Shown: positions 7,681 through 16,924 of the stretch, one piece after another
How the letters are laid out: each line of letters opens with the position of its first letter
How positions within the stretch are numbered: the stretch's first letter is position 1
Source: DASQPR01 sp963836785
Lineage (GTDB): Bacteria; Actinomycetota; Actinomycetes; Mycobacteriales; Micromonosporaceae
DNA length: 64,000 bases
Reading direction: 5' to 3'
NCBI GenBank assembly: GCA_963836785.1
Contig: CAWIKW010000005.1
Coordinates: 186,001-250,000 of the forward strand
Position numbers and translations under genes: made by a program
Notes under the pieces: generated by a model
Databases searched by the model: none
Told to the model about the DNA's origin: nothing
Seen by the model: the letters and a program-made list of their open reading frames with translations, nothing else

Positions 7681-8769
7681 TCAGGTGGTGAAGTGTGACG
7701 ACAAGCCCATGGTTCGGTAGGCCGCCAACAGGTTCGGGTTGATGTCGACCCGCAGATCGACGTGCTGACCCAGATAATTCACGTGGACGTCCGTGTCGAA
7801 CCAGACCACCGACGCAATGCCGGGTCGGCGCTCGACATAGTCGGCGAACGATTCGAGCCGTCCGGCCATTACGCGCGGATCCATCTTCACGATGCCGATC
7901 TCGGCGATCATGATGGGTTTCTTTCCGGCGTACATCAGGTAGACCGGATCGAAGATGGACTCCGGCGTCTGCTGCGGCACGGTGAAGTAACCGGACACGC
8001 CGACCCAGTCGACGTACGCGTCGCCGGGGTAGTAGTTCTCGATCGCATTCCAGGACGCGGCCGGGTCCGAGCGGTAGTACGGCGACCAGACCCAGCCGAC
8101 GTTGGTCGCGCCGTGCTTCTGGAAGATCTCGTACACGTACCGCCAGGTCTCGATGAACTTGACCGGATCGTTGCCGTTGCGAGCGCCGGAGTGCTTGTAC
8201 CAGTGCCCGTTCATTTCCCACGCAAAGCGCATGAAGAGCGGCTTGCCGTATCCGGCCAGCCGCTGGGCGTTGGTGATGAAATGCTGGTCCCACTTGCCCG
8301 CGAGAATGTCGTTATAGGTGGTTCCGAACCATGAATAGGCGAGCGTGGCAGCGCCCTGCGACGTCGAGTACTCCTGCGCGAACGTGTCGTTGAATTGGTA
8401 AAACCAGTGTTGGACGGCGTATGAGCGCCCGAGTTGCTGACGGCGCAGCGCCAGGGCCTGGGTCACGCTCATGTTCTTGAGCTGGAGGAACGCGCCCATT
8501 TCGGTCTTGCCGGGCACCGGCTGCGGTCGCGAGGGTGCGATCGCATAGCGCGCCGGCACCGATGGCAGCGCTTCGTGCGACGCGCTCGATCCGGACGACG
8601 GTGACCCGCTGCCGCCCGTCGGAGCGGCCGGCTCGGTTGACGCCGCCACCGGGTGGTAGCGGGTGCACGCCGTCAGCGTCTCGGCGCCGGCCAGGCCCAA
8701 CGCAGCCGCGCCGCCGGTCAGCAACAATCGGCGGGAGATGGCGGAGCGACTGATCGAAGAGTGACCCAT
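7681..8769 (-). CDS. Glycoside hydrolase family 26-like, Tat-exported lipoprotein
   Basis: 362 residues. The N-terminus has a twin-arginine signal (SRRLLLTGG, 12-20) and a lipobox ending at Cys35 (LTAC), so it is predicted to be exported folded and lipid-anchored. A Ser/Gly/Pro linker follows to ~85. The catalytic core has the GH26 acid/base motif FAWEMNGHWY (Glu185) and a nucleophile candidate in IAEIG (Glu290). GH26 enzymes are mainly endo-beta-mannanases. It is the last gene of the minus-strand glycan operon, so a role in trimming, releasing or editing the exported polysaccharide is inferred. Start and family are clear; substrate is not. Confidence 0.88.
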   Translation of the reverse strand: MGHSSISRSAISRRLLLTGGAAALGLAGAETLTACTRYHPVAASTEPAAPTGGSGSPSSGSSASHEALPSVPARYAIAPSRPQPVPGKTEMGAFLQLKNMSVTQALALRRQQLGRSYAVQHWFYQFNDTFAQEYSTSQGAATLAYSWFGTTYNDILAGKWDQHFITNAQRLAGYGKPLFMRFAWEMNGHWYKHSGARNGNDPVKFIETWRYVYEIFQKHGATNVGWVWSPYYRSDPAASWNAIENYYPGDAYVDWVGVSGYFTVPQQTPESIFDPVYLMYAGKKPIMIAEIGIVKMDPRVMAGRLESFADYVERRPGIASVVWFDTDVHVNYLGQHVDLRVDINPNLLAAYRTMGLSSHFTT

Positions 8770-8799
8770 TAGACGTTCCCGCTCGGTGTCGGCGCCACG

Positions 8800-9444
8800 T
8801 CACTGTCCCACAAGGGGCGAACGGTAGCCACGGCTCAATTCGACCTGGCGGAGCAGCCGATCCACGGCTATCTGCGCGCTTGTCCACCGGACCCGCCGGG
8901 TTGCCGACGCTGCCGACCGCAGAGCCGTACGGATGCCGGCGCCGGCGTGGGGCGCCCCGGCGGCACGGACGAACGTCTGCACCGGCGCGGGCAGTGTGAG
9001 CGTCGGATCGAGCCGGAGCGCGTGGGCCGGATGCTTGGCCTCGATGATGCGCCGGGAGACACCGGCGTCGTACGCCTGACGCAGGAACGCTTCGCGGCCG
9101 CGACTATGGAGATGAACGGACGTGAGCGAGTCGTCGAAGACACCACGGAGACCGCCTTCCACGCAGCGGATGCCGAACTCCTGGTCTTCGTGGAACGCGA
9201 GCCGGTATCCCGGGTCGAGCCCGATGCGCAGTGCGTTGTCCCGCCGCATCGAGATGTTGCCGGCCCAGAGACCGCGCAGGATGCCATCCGGGTCGGCGCG
9301 ATAGCGGTCGCACGTGCGCTCGTACTCGTCGGCGTACAGGTCAGTGGTGAAGCTGTCCGCCGATCGCTCGCCCGGCCGCGGGTCGCTTGGTCGGCATGTA
9401 ACCGACGACGACCAGATCCTTCGCGTCCCCGTGTCGCCGCGCAT
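8800..9444 (-). pseudogene. GT2 glycosyltransferase, C-terminal part (frameshifted from 9341-9763)
   Basis: This frame continues the glycosyltransferase that starts at 9763. Real coding sequence begins around 9370-9390 (DSFTTDLYADEYERTC); the part nearer 9444 is out-of-frame sequence. It contains the C-terminal acceptor/catalytic region of GT2 enzymes (WAGNISMRRDNALRIGLD and FHEDQEFGIRC, the ED motif). It ends 30 bases before the GH26 start. The two halves join with a one-base frame change around GACCCGCGG. Whether the break is genuine or an assembly error cannot be told here. Confidence 0.8.
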
Positions 9445-9763
9445 GTCCGAGCGCGAGGTCCGGCCCGGCCACCACGTCGTCGTCCATGAACAGGACGATG
9501 TCGCCGGTGGCGGCGATCGCGCCGTTTTGTCGGCCGATGGACTCGCCGCAGTTCTCCTGCCAGATCGGTCGAAAGCGCGGATCGGTGGCGGCGACGCTCT
9601 GGGCGTATTCGAGCGAGCCGTCGTCGTACCCGTCGACGATGACGATGATCTCTTTGGCGTAGCGGTCGGCGCCGATCGCCGCGAGCACCTCTGGCAGCAG
9701 GTGGCGGCGTTTGTACATGGGGATGACGACGGATATGGACGGCGTGCTCACGGCTCTCCTCAT
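9341..9763 (-). CDS. GT2 glycosyltransferase, N-terminal part (frameshifted)
   Basis: The frame opens at ATG 9763, whose ATGA overlaps the stop of the flippase gene; a GTG at 9751 behind GAGGAGA is an alternative. It encodes the GT-A nucleotide-sugar binding half: SVVIPMYKRRHLLPEVLAAI at the start, NGAIAATGDIVLFMDDDV with the DxD-type metal site, then runs out of homology after VVGYMPTK and stops at 9341. The missing half is in the next frame (8800-9444). The intact protein would be ~320 residues, a normal size for family 2. It probably transfers a sugar onto a lipid-linked glycan in the cytoplasm. Confidence 0.8.
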   Translation of the reverse strand: MRRAVSTPSISVVIPMYKRRHLLPEVLAAIGADRYAKEIIVIVDGYDDGSLEYAQSVAATDPRFRPIWQENCGESIGRQNGAIAATGDIVLFMDDDVVAGPDLALGHARRHGDAKDLVVVGYMPTKRPAAGRAIGGQLHH

Positions 9764-11664
9764 GCGGCCGCGTCGGCGGCGGTCACTCCGCCGACGGATG
9801 TCTGGGTGTCGTGGTCCTCGGGCGCCCGATGCCGGCCGGCGGCCGGTGCCGGCGGATTCCGGCCACCGGTCGGCGTGGGCGGATTCCGGCCATCGGCCGG
9901 CATCGGCGGATTCGCGGGGACGCCCGTCCTGCGGCGACCGCGCGACATTACCGGACCCGGCGGCGCTGGTATCGCCGGGACCGGCGCGGTCGGGGGAGCG
10001 GAATCACCGCGCGGCGACCGGGCCGGCGTGGCGGGCACGGGAACGGTAGCGGGAGCCGAGTCGACCACGGGCCGCGACAAGTCCCGCGGCCGCAACACCG
10101 CCAACGGCATGGTGAGCTCGGGCGGCAGCGACACGGCGAACGGCAACGACAGATCGGGCGGCACCGTGGCCGGGGGCGGCACCCACACCTGGGACATCGG
10201 TGGCGGCACGGAACCGGTCGGCGTTGGCAGCGCCGGGTCAGCCGCGGCGGCCGATGCGGTCGGCGTCGCGGCCGCGAGCGCAAGGTCCCGCTTGGCTGCC
10301 GGCAGGACGCCGGCCAACTGCAGAACGCGCGGTAGCAGCACGACGCCTTCGGCAATCACGACAACGGTGTAGAACTCGGTCAGACCCTGGACGCCGCCGA
10401 CGTGCGCGCCGGTCGCGGACAGGACGAGTTCGGCCACGGCCGCTGTGGTCGCGAAGATCGTGGCCGATCGCATCCGCCCCCGGATCCGTGCGGTGGCGAG
10501 ATAGACGTTGCGCAGCACAGACGTGGGATACGTCAAGCACAGAACGGTCAGCAGGAAGCCGGACTCCGCGTACCCACTGCCGAACAGTGCCATGATCGGC
10601 CGGGCACCGATCATCAGGACCGCTACCGCCGGTATTCCGGCGCCGACCGACGCGAACAATACGAACCGCGTCTTGGCCCGCAGTCTCGGAATGTCGGTCG
10701 CGACGATCGCGTAGAGCATGTTCGACAGTGACACCGGCACCATCGCCAGCAGCGTGAATATCATCCACGCTGTGTAGAAACCGGCGGTGGCGTGCGCCGA
10801 CACGAATGTCGTGACGATGATCGGTAGCGCGGTGCGCGGCAGGAAGAGCGAGAGGTTCAGCATGTTGTGGCCGAACGCCAGGCGTCCCTTGCCGCGCAGC
10901 ATCGCAAATCGCGGCCGCATCGACGACAACAGGCCGGCATGCGTCATGTGCAGGCCGAGGGCGACGAACGACAGCACGATGCCGGCGTCCCAGCAGGCCA
11001 GCAGGATCGTGGCCGAGTGCAGCGACGGCACGATCGCGACCGCGACCAGCAGCAGGAGCTTGATCAACGCCATGTACGAGTTCCGCAGCAGTTGCAGGCG
11101 TGGAGCCATCAGGCCGACCAGTGAGTCGTCGACCACCGAGGTGACCGCGGACAGGCCACATCCCAAGATCAACATTATCGCGAACAGCGGCGTACCGTGG
11201 CCACCAACCAGCGACGGGTAGGCCACCGACAGCAGGATGAACACGAGGCCGCCGGCGATCGACGCCAGCAGCGCGGCGACGGCGGCGGTCGAGATGAGGT
11301 TCCACTCGGTGCCTGGCACGACCTTCTGCACCTCGGCCACCAGCATGGTGCCGAGCCCCCACACGCCGAGCGTGCTCACGAGCGTCATCGTGGCGACGCC
11401 GCTGGACGCGACACCCACCTGCCCCTGCGACATGATGTGCGTCGCGACCCACCAGTACCCGAAGCCGAGTAGCGACGTGACGACGGTGGTCGCGAACACC
11501 GCGGTCGACCCGGCCAGCAGGTCGACGTTGCGGCGGATCAGGCGCACGATCCGGTTGCCGGAGTCCTGAGTCGCGGCCGTATGGCTCTGATATTGCGCCG
11601 TCCACCGCAGCTTGCGTGCCAACGGGTCGGCGCCTTCTGCGTGGTCGCTCCGGTAGTACGTCAC
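9760..11664 (-). CDS. MOP-type polysaccharide flippase with long Pro-rich tail
   Basis: 634 residues from GTG at 11664 (GTGA overlap with the upstream stop). Residues ~45-460 contain about 12-14 hydrophobic segments arranged as in Wzx/MurJ-like exporters of the MOP superfamily, which move lipid-linked oligosaccharides across the membrane. The remaining ~170 residues are a Pro/Ala/Arg-rich, presumably disordered tail (repeated PPxP and GGRNPP units), much longer than in typical flippases. It is embedded in a run of overlapping glycan genes, which supports the function. Glycan identity unknown. Confidence 0.87.
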   Translation of the reverse strand: MTYYRSDHAEGADPLARKLRWTAQYQSHTAATQDSGNRIVRLIRRNVDLLAGSTAVFATTVVTSLLGFGYWWVATHIMSQGQVGVASSGVATMTLVSTLGVWGLGTMLVAEVQKVVPGTEWNLISTAAVAALLASIAGGLVFILLSVAYPSLVGGHGTPLFAIMLILGCGLSAVTSVVDDSLVGLMAPRLQLLRNSYMALIKLLLLVAVAIVPSLHSATILLACWDAGIVLSFVALGLHMTHAGLLSSMRPRFAMLRGKGRLAFGHNMLNLSLFLPRTALPIIVTTFVSAHATAGFYTAWMIFTLLAMVPVSLSNMLYAIVATDIPRLRAKTRFVLFASVGAGIPAVAVLMIGARPIMALFGSGYAESGFLLTVLCLTYPTSVLRNVYLATARIRGRMRSATIFATTAAVAELVLSATGAHVGGVQGLTEFYTVVVIAEGVVLLPRVLQLAGVLPAAKRDLALAAATPTASAAAADPALPTPTGSVPPPMSQVWVPPPATVPPDLSLPFAVSLPPELTMPLAVLRPRDLSRPVVDSAPATVPVPATPARSPRGDSAPPTAPVPAIPAPPGPVMSRGRRRTGVPANPPMPADGRNPPTPTGGRNPPAPAAGRHRAPEDHDTQTSVGGVTAADAAA

Positions 11665-12548
11665 GGCATGTCCTCGAAGACCGTCCGGTAGGGCGTCTTG
11701 TCGCCCGGCCGGAACAATTCAGCGGTGACCTTGCCAGTGGACGGCACCTTGGCCCGACCCGACCATTGCGAATTGTCGTACACGGTGGCGTGGATCGTAT
11801 CGGTGAACTTGCCGGTGCCGGTGAGGCGGATGGTGAACGTCGTTGGCGCGCCTTCGCCGTTCCAGACGTAGAGGGAGACGGTGCGGGTCGACCCCGGTGC
11901 CTCGGTGGCGAACGCCGGCACCATACCGATCGCCGTCGCGGCCGGCGGTTGCGTCGCGACCGCGTCCTTTTCGCCAACCACCATCGTCATGACCGCGACG
12001 ACGGCCGTCATCGCCAGCAGGCCGCCCACGATCAGCGCGCGTGTCCGACCGTCGAGCCGGCGTCGCGACGCTACGGCGGTCCGAACGGTGGCCGGCCCGG
12101 TGGTCGGCGGCATGCCGTTCGACGGCACGGAGTCCGCGGCTGCGACGTCAGTCCGCCCCGGCAGTATGAGATCCAAGACGAGCGCGACCTCGGTGACGCC
12201 GGCGAGGAACACGGCCCACGTGGAGCGCGTCAGGGTGAAGCCGGCAACGTCGATCACCACGCCGCCGATGATGATGCTCGCCATGCTGAGCGCCGGGATA
12301 CAGAACAGCTCTTCGACTCGGCTCAGATCACGCGCGTGTCCGAGCAATCGGGTGATCGCGTAGCCCGGCAGGACCAACGCGAAGATCAGGCCGAACGCGA
12401 TCGCGATGATCGATGGACCGTCCGACGTGGTGCCCGCCGTCAGCGCCGGCTCACCCTTCGGAGCCACGACCAACGAGACGACCAACGCGACGAGCGTGAT
12501 CGCGGTCACGGCGGCGAAATGGGCCCACCGACCCCGGGGCGGCGTCAA
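11661..12548 (-). CDS. DUF1616-like membrane protein of the glycan operon
   Basis: 295 residues from TTG at 12548, chosen because TTGA overlaps the stop of the upstream gene; GTG at 12509 is possible. There are four hydrophobic segments in the N-terminal half (LPGYAITRLLG loop between them) and another at ~165-185, then a ~110-residue extracytoplasmic beta-rich region (VSLYVWNGEGAPTTFTIRL). This matches the layout of DUF1616 proteins, which are often found beside glycosyltransferases and flippases. Function is unknown; it may be a scaffold or receptor of the polysaccharide assembly complex. Confidence 0.75.
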   Translation of the reverse strand: MTPPRGRWAHFAAVTAITLVALVVSLVVAPKGEPALTAGTTSDGPSIIAIAFGLIFALVLPGYAITRLLGHARDLSRVEELFCIPALSMASIIIGGVVIDVAGFTLTRSTWAVFLAGVTEVALVLDLILPGRTDVAAADSVPSNGMPPTTGPATVRTAVASRRRLDGRTRALIVGGLLAMTAVVAVMTMVVGEKDAVATQPPAATAIGMVPAFATEAPGSTRTVSLYVWNGEGAPTTFTIRLTGTGKFTDTIHATVYDNSQWSGRAKVPSTGKVTAELFRPGDKTPYRTVFEDMP

Positions 12549-14638
12549 CTCGTGCCCCGCAGATCGTAGATGCGGATGGTGCCGTCGTCGTACACGCGCC
12601 GGATGAACGTGACCGTGTCGAACTTGGTCAGGTTTGCCTTCCGCAGCGGGGTCACGTTCTGGCCCGCGTGCGGGTCGGCCAGGAAGAACGAGCCGGTCAC
12701 CGGCGACTGCTGGGACAGCCGGGCGTCTACCCACAGGAATCCGACGTTTTCACCGGCCACGAGCGTGGCGTCGGTCAGATCCCAGCCGCCCGAGTAGAAC
12801 AACGGCCCGACCTCGGCCACCGGGTTCTGCCCGCCGTAGCTCGCCACCAGCGTCCAGCCGGTGATGTCGGCGCCGATCCGGTTGTCCGGCCCGAGCCAAC
12901 TCTTCGTCCATTCCGCGGCGCGGACACTCGACGGAGTGACCGCGCTCTCGAATCCGCTGACGATCACCTTGCCCGGCAGCGTTTCCCAAGTGGGGGGCCA
13001 TCCGCCGACGCGACCCGCGATCATCAGTACGACCGCGGCGCTGGCGAGCGCGGTCGGCCGGAGGTAGACGTGCCACGGGGGAAGGTGCCGGCGACGGTCG
13101 GCCAGCCAACGGTCGCCCCGCCACGCAAGCAGGCCGGCCGCCGGGAGGAAGGTGAAGGTGCTGGCCCGCCCGGCCAGCTCCGGGCCCTCGGAGCCCATCA
13201 CGTGCAGCGCGCTCGATGCGAAGTAGGTCGCCGCCGCCGCGACAAGCAGCCACTGAAACGGGGTGCCGGTGTGGCGAAGAGCGATCACGGCGCCGACGAC
13301 GATGCAGAACACCACGACCAAGGCGATCAATTGGATGCCGAGGTCGAGCGTCGAGGTCGGGTTGACCGCTGGCGCGTGGTGTGAGCTACCACCGTGCAGC
13401 AGCGCGGTTGCCGACGCCCACGCGGAACTTAGCGGGGGCAGCAGATAGTCGAATGTCGCCCGCCCCGGAAACGCCAGCCACAACGCCGTCATCGCGATGG
13501 CGGTGCCGGCGACCACCAGCGGTCGCCGCGTGCGCGGGTGGGCAAACGCGCTGACTAGTCCGATCGCCATCAGGCTCAAACACAGGAATCCAGCCGTGAT
13601 GTGGTGTGTCATCGTGGTCGCGGCGGCCGTGACGAGAGCGATGACCATGAGCGAGGTCGAGGCCATGGAGCGCAGGCGGATCGTCGCCCACAGGCAAACC
13701 AGCGCAAATGCGAGGCCGCCGGCCTGGTAGACGTACATCGCGTTGAAGAACAGATAGTGCTGCGAGGTTGTGTAGAGCACACACGCGAGCAACGCGATTC
13801 GGGCTCGACCGCTGATCCGCCATACGGCGGCGAACAGCGCACCGATAAACACGAGGCGACACACGAACGCGATGATCATGCCGCTCGTCGTTATCGACAA
13901 ACCGGTCACCTCGGACACTGCCGAGCCGATCTCGGCCAGGCCGGGGAACGAGGACCCGATCGGCAGCGCCGGATTGCTCTCGAACAGGCGGCCGGTGTGG
14001 TTGATGATCGACGTGGCCGTCATGTGCTGGAGCTCATCCGGGAAGCGGAACTGGTCCGGGCTGTAGAGCCACATGATGAGGTATTGGTTGATGCCGAGTC
14101 CGACGGCCATCAGCGCGGCGGCGGCGAGGGGTGGCGGCCGGCGGCGGAGCGCGGCGACCATGGTCGGTACGAACACGAGGATCTGGCCGAGCCAGTACAT
14201 CGGCATTCCGGCGCTGCCATGCACGCGCCCCTGGTGGTACGCGAACACGGTCGCGATCACACCGAGCAACGAGACCAACACGACCACGGCGGCGATGGGT
14301 ACGCCATCCGGATCGGCATCGGCGTCGGCCGCGGGTGGGGTGATCGCGTGCTTCCGGGCCGGTGGCGGAGACGGATAGACAAGACCGGGCGGCCCGTACG
14401 GCATCCGGGGCAGCACACGTGTCAGCTCGACCGATTCGTGCCGCAGCGCAGCGGTGTCCTCGGCCGACCGGCGGAACGCCGCGCGAGCGGTGTTCGTTGC
14501 TTCCGGTTGCACGGGTCCAGCGCTCCCACGATCGACGGCGGCCACGTCGGTTACGCCGGCAACACCACTTTTGGCAAATATCTCCATCACGGCGGCGGTG
14601 CCCGTCGTGTTCGGGTTCGTCGAGTAACGGCCGTTCAC
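12545..14638 (-). CDS. Large multi-pass membrane protein, GT-C-like or polysaccharide polymerase-like
   Basis: 697 residues from GTG at 14638, 8 bases after the upstream stop; an internal ATG at 14587 is an alternative. A soluble N-terminus of ~100 residues is followed by 12 or more membrane segments and a ~130-residue extracytoplasmic C-terminal domain. The first long external loop carries RFPDELQHM, resembling the acidic catalytic loop of GT-C enzymes that use polyprenyl-phosphate sugars. An O-antigen polymerase-like role is equally possible. Position between GT2 genes and the flippase supports glycan assembly. No closer family recognised. Confidence 0.75.
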   Translation of the reverse strand: MNGRYSTNPNTTGTAAVMEIFAKSGVAGVTDVAAVDRGSAGPVQPEATNTARAAFRRSAEDTAALRHESVELTRVLPRMPYGPPGLVYPSPPPARKHAITPPAADADADPDGVPIAAVVVLVSLLGVIATVFAYHQGRVHGSAGMPMYWLGQILVFVPTMVAALRRRPPPLAAAALMAVGLGINQYLIMWLYSPDQFRFPDELQHMTATSIINHTGRLFESNPALPIGSSFPGLAEIGSAVSEVTGLSITTSGMIIAFVCRLVFIGALFAAVWRISGRARIALLACVLYTTSQHYLFFNAMYVYQAGGLAFALVCLWATIRLRSMASTSLMVIALVTAAATTMTHHITAGFLCLSLMAIGLVSAFAHPRTRRPLVVAGTAIAMTALWLAFPGRATFDYLLPPLSSAWASATALLHGGSSHHAPAVNPTSTLDLGIQLIALVVVFCIVVGAVIALRHTGTPFQWLLVAAAATYFASSALHVMGSEGPELAGRASTFTFLPAAGLLAWRGDRWLADRRRHLPPWHVYLRPTALASAAVVLMIAGRVGGWPPTWETLPGKVIVSGFESAVTPSSVRAAEWTKSWLGPDNRIGADITGWTLVASYGGQNPVAEVGPLFYSGGWDLTDATLVAGENVGFLWVDARLSQQSPVTGSFFLADPHAGQNVTPLRKANLTKFDTVTFIRRVYDDGTIRIYDLRGTS

Positions 14639-14645
14639 GACCGAC

Positions 14646-15959
14646 TCATGACGGTCTTGCCACCCGACGGCTGCGCACATAGGCGAACGGGCCACGCAGC
14701 ATCCCGTGCAGATTAGCGCGCAATACCTCGATCGGAAAACTGCTGGTGAGGGTCCGATTCCGGTCACTGGACGGCGCCACGATCGCACGCAATGCCTGCG
14801 GCGCAAGCACGATCAGCCGACCGATCAACGCCGGGCGTTCGCGGAGCAGGCTGGCATAGAAGGCGGTGAGTCCGACGCCATAGCCGTACAGCTGCCGGCG
14901 CAGGCCTTCGACGTCCTCACGATGGCGATGGCGCGCGATCGCGGCCGGCTGGTAGACGATCGTTCCGCCGCGCAGCAACAGGCGCGTGAACGCGTGGGTG
15001 TCCTCGCCCGCGTACGTCGGCGTGCCGGCGCCGAGGGCCGGATCGAATCCGCCGATCAGCGCCAGCGCCCGGGGCGTGAACACCATGTTCGCTCCGGTGC
15101 CGAACGGTGGCAGCGGAAACAACGGATGCTGGCGCCGCCAGGTGTCCGGCCCGAAAACGGCCGGCCGGAAACCGCGGCCCTTGCTGTGGCCGCCGAACTC
15201 TTCGAACAACTCTTGGGCCGGGCTCGTCAACTCCGCCGGCACGATTACGCCGGTGATCGCGTCGGCGGCCGGGTACGCAAGCAGGGCGCTTGCCACCTCG
15301 GTGAGCCAGTGCCGGTCGACGATCTCGTCGTCGTCGATGAAGGCGAGGATCTCGCCCGGCGCGGCCGCGATCGCCGCGTTGCGGGCGCGGGACAGGCCGG
15401 GCGTCGGTTCGAGCAGGTAGGTGACGGGCGCACGGGCGGCGAACTCGGCGACGACCCGCTGCGGCCGGTCGTCGCTCGGCGCGTTGTCGACGACGAGTGC
15501 GCGCCATCGCGGATAGTCGAGGCCCAGCAGGCTTTCGAGGCCTCGGCGCAGCCCAGACGCATTGTCCCGGGTGCAGATGACCACGGTGATGGCCGGCCCG
15601 TTCGCCCGCGCGTCGGCCCGCCGGTCGGCAACCGCCGCAGCGCTCAGGCCGGAGTCGTCGCCCGGTCTGAGACCGACGAGCAGATCCGCTTCGGTCACCG
15701 CGAGCCCGGCCGCCGCCCCAATCTCCTCGCTCAGCTCGGCCCAGATCGCGGCCGTGACGATCTCGGCTGTCACCCCGCCGGCCGGCACCGGGACGCGAAC
15801 CGCGCCGATCGGTTCGCCATGTAGACGGACGAGCAGCCACTCGGTCTCGGTGGCCCGGTCGCCGCCGGATATTCCGCCGACCGGTGCGGACAATTCGACG
15901 TCTCGAACGCCCGGCGCCTGGTAGGCGTCGCCGACCGTGGGCAGGGCAGACTGGTCCAT
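14646..15959 (-). CDS. GT2 glycosyltransferase with N-terminal extension
   Basis: 437 residues from ATG at 15959, overlapping the stop of the upstream gene. Residues 1-~120 form an extra N-terminal domain (VRLHGEPIGAVRVPVPAGG), a type seen on some actinobacterial GT2 enzymes. The GT-A domain begins at ITVVICTRDN (~124), with the metal-binding motif FIDDDE near 215 and the acceptor-side TYAGEDTHAF. A hydrophobic stretch near 375 may be membrane-associating. It adds a sugar from a nucleotide donor; which sugar is not visible. Confidence 0.88.
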   Translation of the reverse strand: MDQSALPTVGDAYQAPGVRDVELSAPVGGISGGDRATETEWLLVRLHGEPIGAVRVPVPAGGVTAEIVTAAIWAELSEEIGAAAGLAVTEADLLVGLRPGDDSGLSAAAVADRRADARANGPAITVVICTRDNASGLRRGLESLLGLDYPRWRALVVDNAPSDDRPQRVVAEFAARAPVTYLLEPTPGLSRARNAAIAAAPGEILAFIDDDEIVDRHWLTEVASALLAYPAADAITGVIVPAELTSPAQELFEEFGGHSKGRGFRPAVFGPDTWRRQHPLFPLPPFGTGANMVFTPRALALIGGFDPALGAGTPTYAGEDTHAFTRLLLRGGTIVYQPAAIARHRHREDVEGLRRQLYGYGVGLTAFYASLLRERPALIGRLIVLAPQALRAIVAPSSDRNRTLTSSFPIEVLRANLHGMLRGPFAYVRSRRVARPS

Positions 15960-16924
15960 CAGGACACGCGTCTCGGTTCGCGCGACTGCCGCCGCGTGTA
16001 CGTCGTCGTGAGGTCCCGCCGAGCCGACTCCAACACGGCGCCGACCCCGGCCGAGCCGACCGCGGCGACGATCGTGAGCGCGCGCAGAGCCGGTGCCACG
16101 CCGTGACCGCGAAGCGGTGCGACCAGTCCACGACCGACGGCGCGGGGCAGCTCCCGGCGCAGATAGTCCTGCTCGCGACCGAGGCTCTCCGGGCCGTTGA
16201 GCCGGGCGTACGCAACCTTGCCCCGACCCTCCTCATAGCACCGACCGAGCAACCACCCGAACCGGGACCGTTGCGCCGAAACCGGATGGCTCACCACCGC
16301 TTCGGGCGTGAGGACCCAGTGGCCGCCGCTCTCGCGCGCCATGCGTACGCAGAGGTCGGTGTCCTCCGGCCGGTAGCGGTGTCCGATCTTGCCGAAGTCG
16401 ACGCGAAAGCCGTCGACGGCATCGAAAACGTCGCGACGGACCGCGAGGCTCGCCGCCCAGACATTGCGCACCGGTGTGACGGCGGACAACGCCGGATCCG
16501 TCGCCGAGACGGCCCAGAGCATCTCGTCCGGGAACCACGTCGGCCGGCCGGTCTCCCAACGGGGCGAAATGGCTCCGCCGACGCCGACGACCTGTGGATC
16601 GGCGAGCGGTCGCGCCATGGCCGCGAGCCACCCAGGCTGAGCCTGCGCGTCGTCGTCGAGCAATACCACAACCGACGTACGGGTGTGGAAGACGCCCGTG
16701 TTGCGCGCGCCGGACACACCCTGCGCGAGCTTGTTCGCGAGAACAGTGACCTGCGGGTAGGCCTGCCGGAGCCGGTCGGCCAGGGCGTCGTTGTAATCGA
16801 CAACCACGACAACCTCGGCCGGGGCCGGCACCTGGTGGAGCGCTGACTCGATCGCGCCGGTCAACTGCGGCCACCGTGCCTCCGTATAGCACGGAATGAC
16901 GACGCTGGCAGCCTCGGTGATCAC
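15959..16924 (-). CDS. GT2 glycosyltransferase
   Basis: 321 residues from GTG at 16924, overlapping the end of the upstream GT2 gene by four bases. The GT-A signature is SVVIPCYTEARWPQL at the N-terminus, the DxD region is VVLLDDDAQAQPGWL, and RPEDTDLCVRM is the ED catalytic/acceptor motif. This resembles rhamnosyl/galactofuranosyl-type GT2 enzymes of capsule and cell-wall glycan clusters. A weakly hydrophobic segment near 270 may associate with the membrane. Confidence 0.9.
   Translation of the reverse strand: MITEAASVVIPCYTEARWPQLTGAIESALHQVPAPAEVVVVVDYNDALADRLRQAYPQVTVLANKLAQGVSGARNTGVFHTRTSVVVLLDDDAQAQPGWLAAMARPLADPQVVGVGGAISPRWETGRPTWFPDEMLWAVSATDPALSAVTPVRNVWAASLAVRRDVFDAVDGFRVDFGKIGHRYRPEDTDLCVRMARESGGHWVLTPEAVVSHPVSAQRSRFGWLLGRCYEEGRGKVAYARLNGPESLGREQDYLRRELPRAVGRGLVAPLRGHGVAPALRALTIVAAVGSAGVGAVLESARRDLTTTYTRRQSREPRRVS

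Noticed and set aside
10238..11977. 579-codon frame overlapping the flippase on the same strand
   Set aside because: Arg-rich out-of-frame reading of the flippase; it has no membrane segments, while the other frame has a full set.
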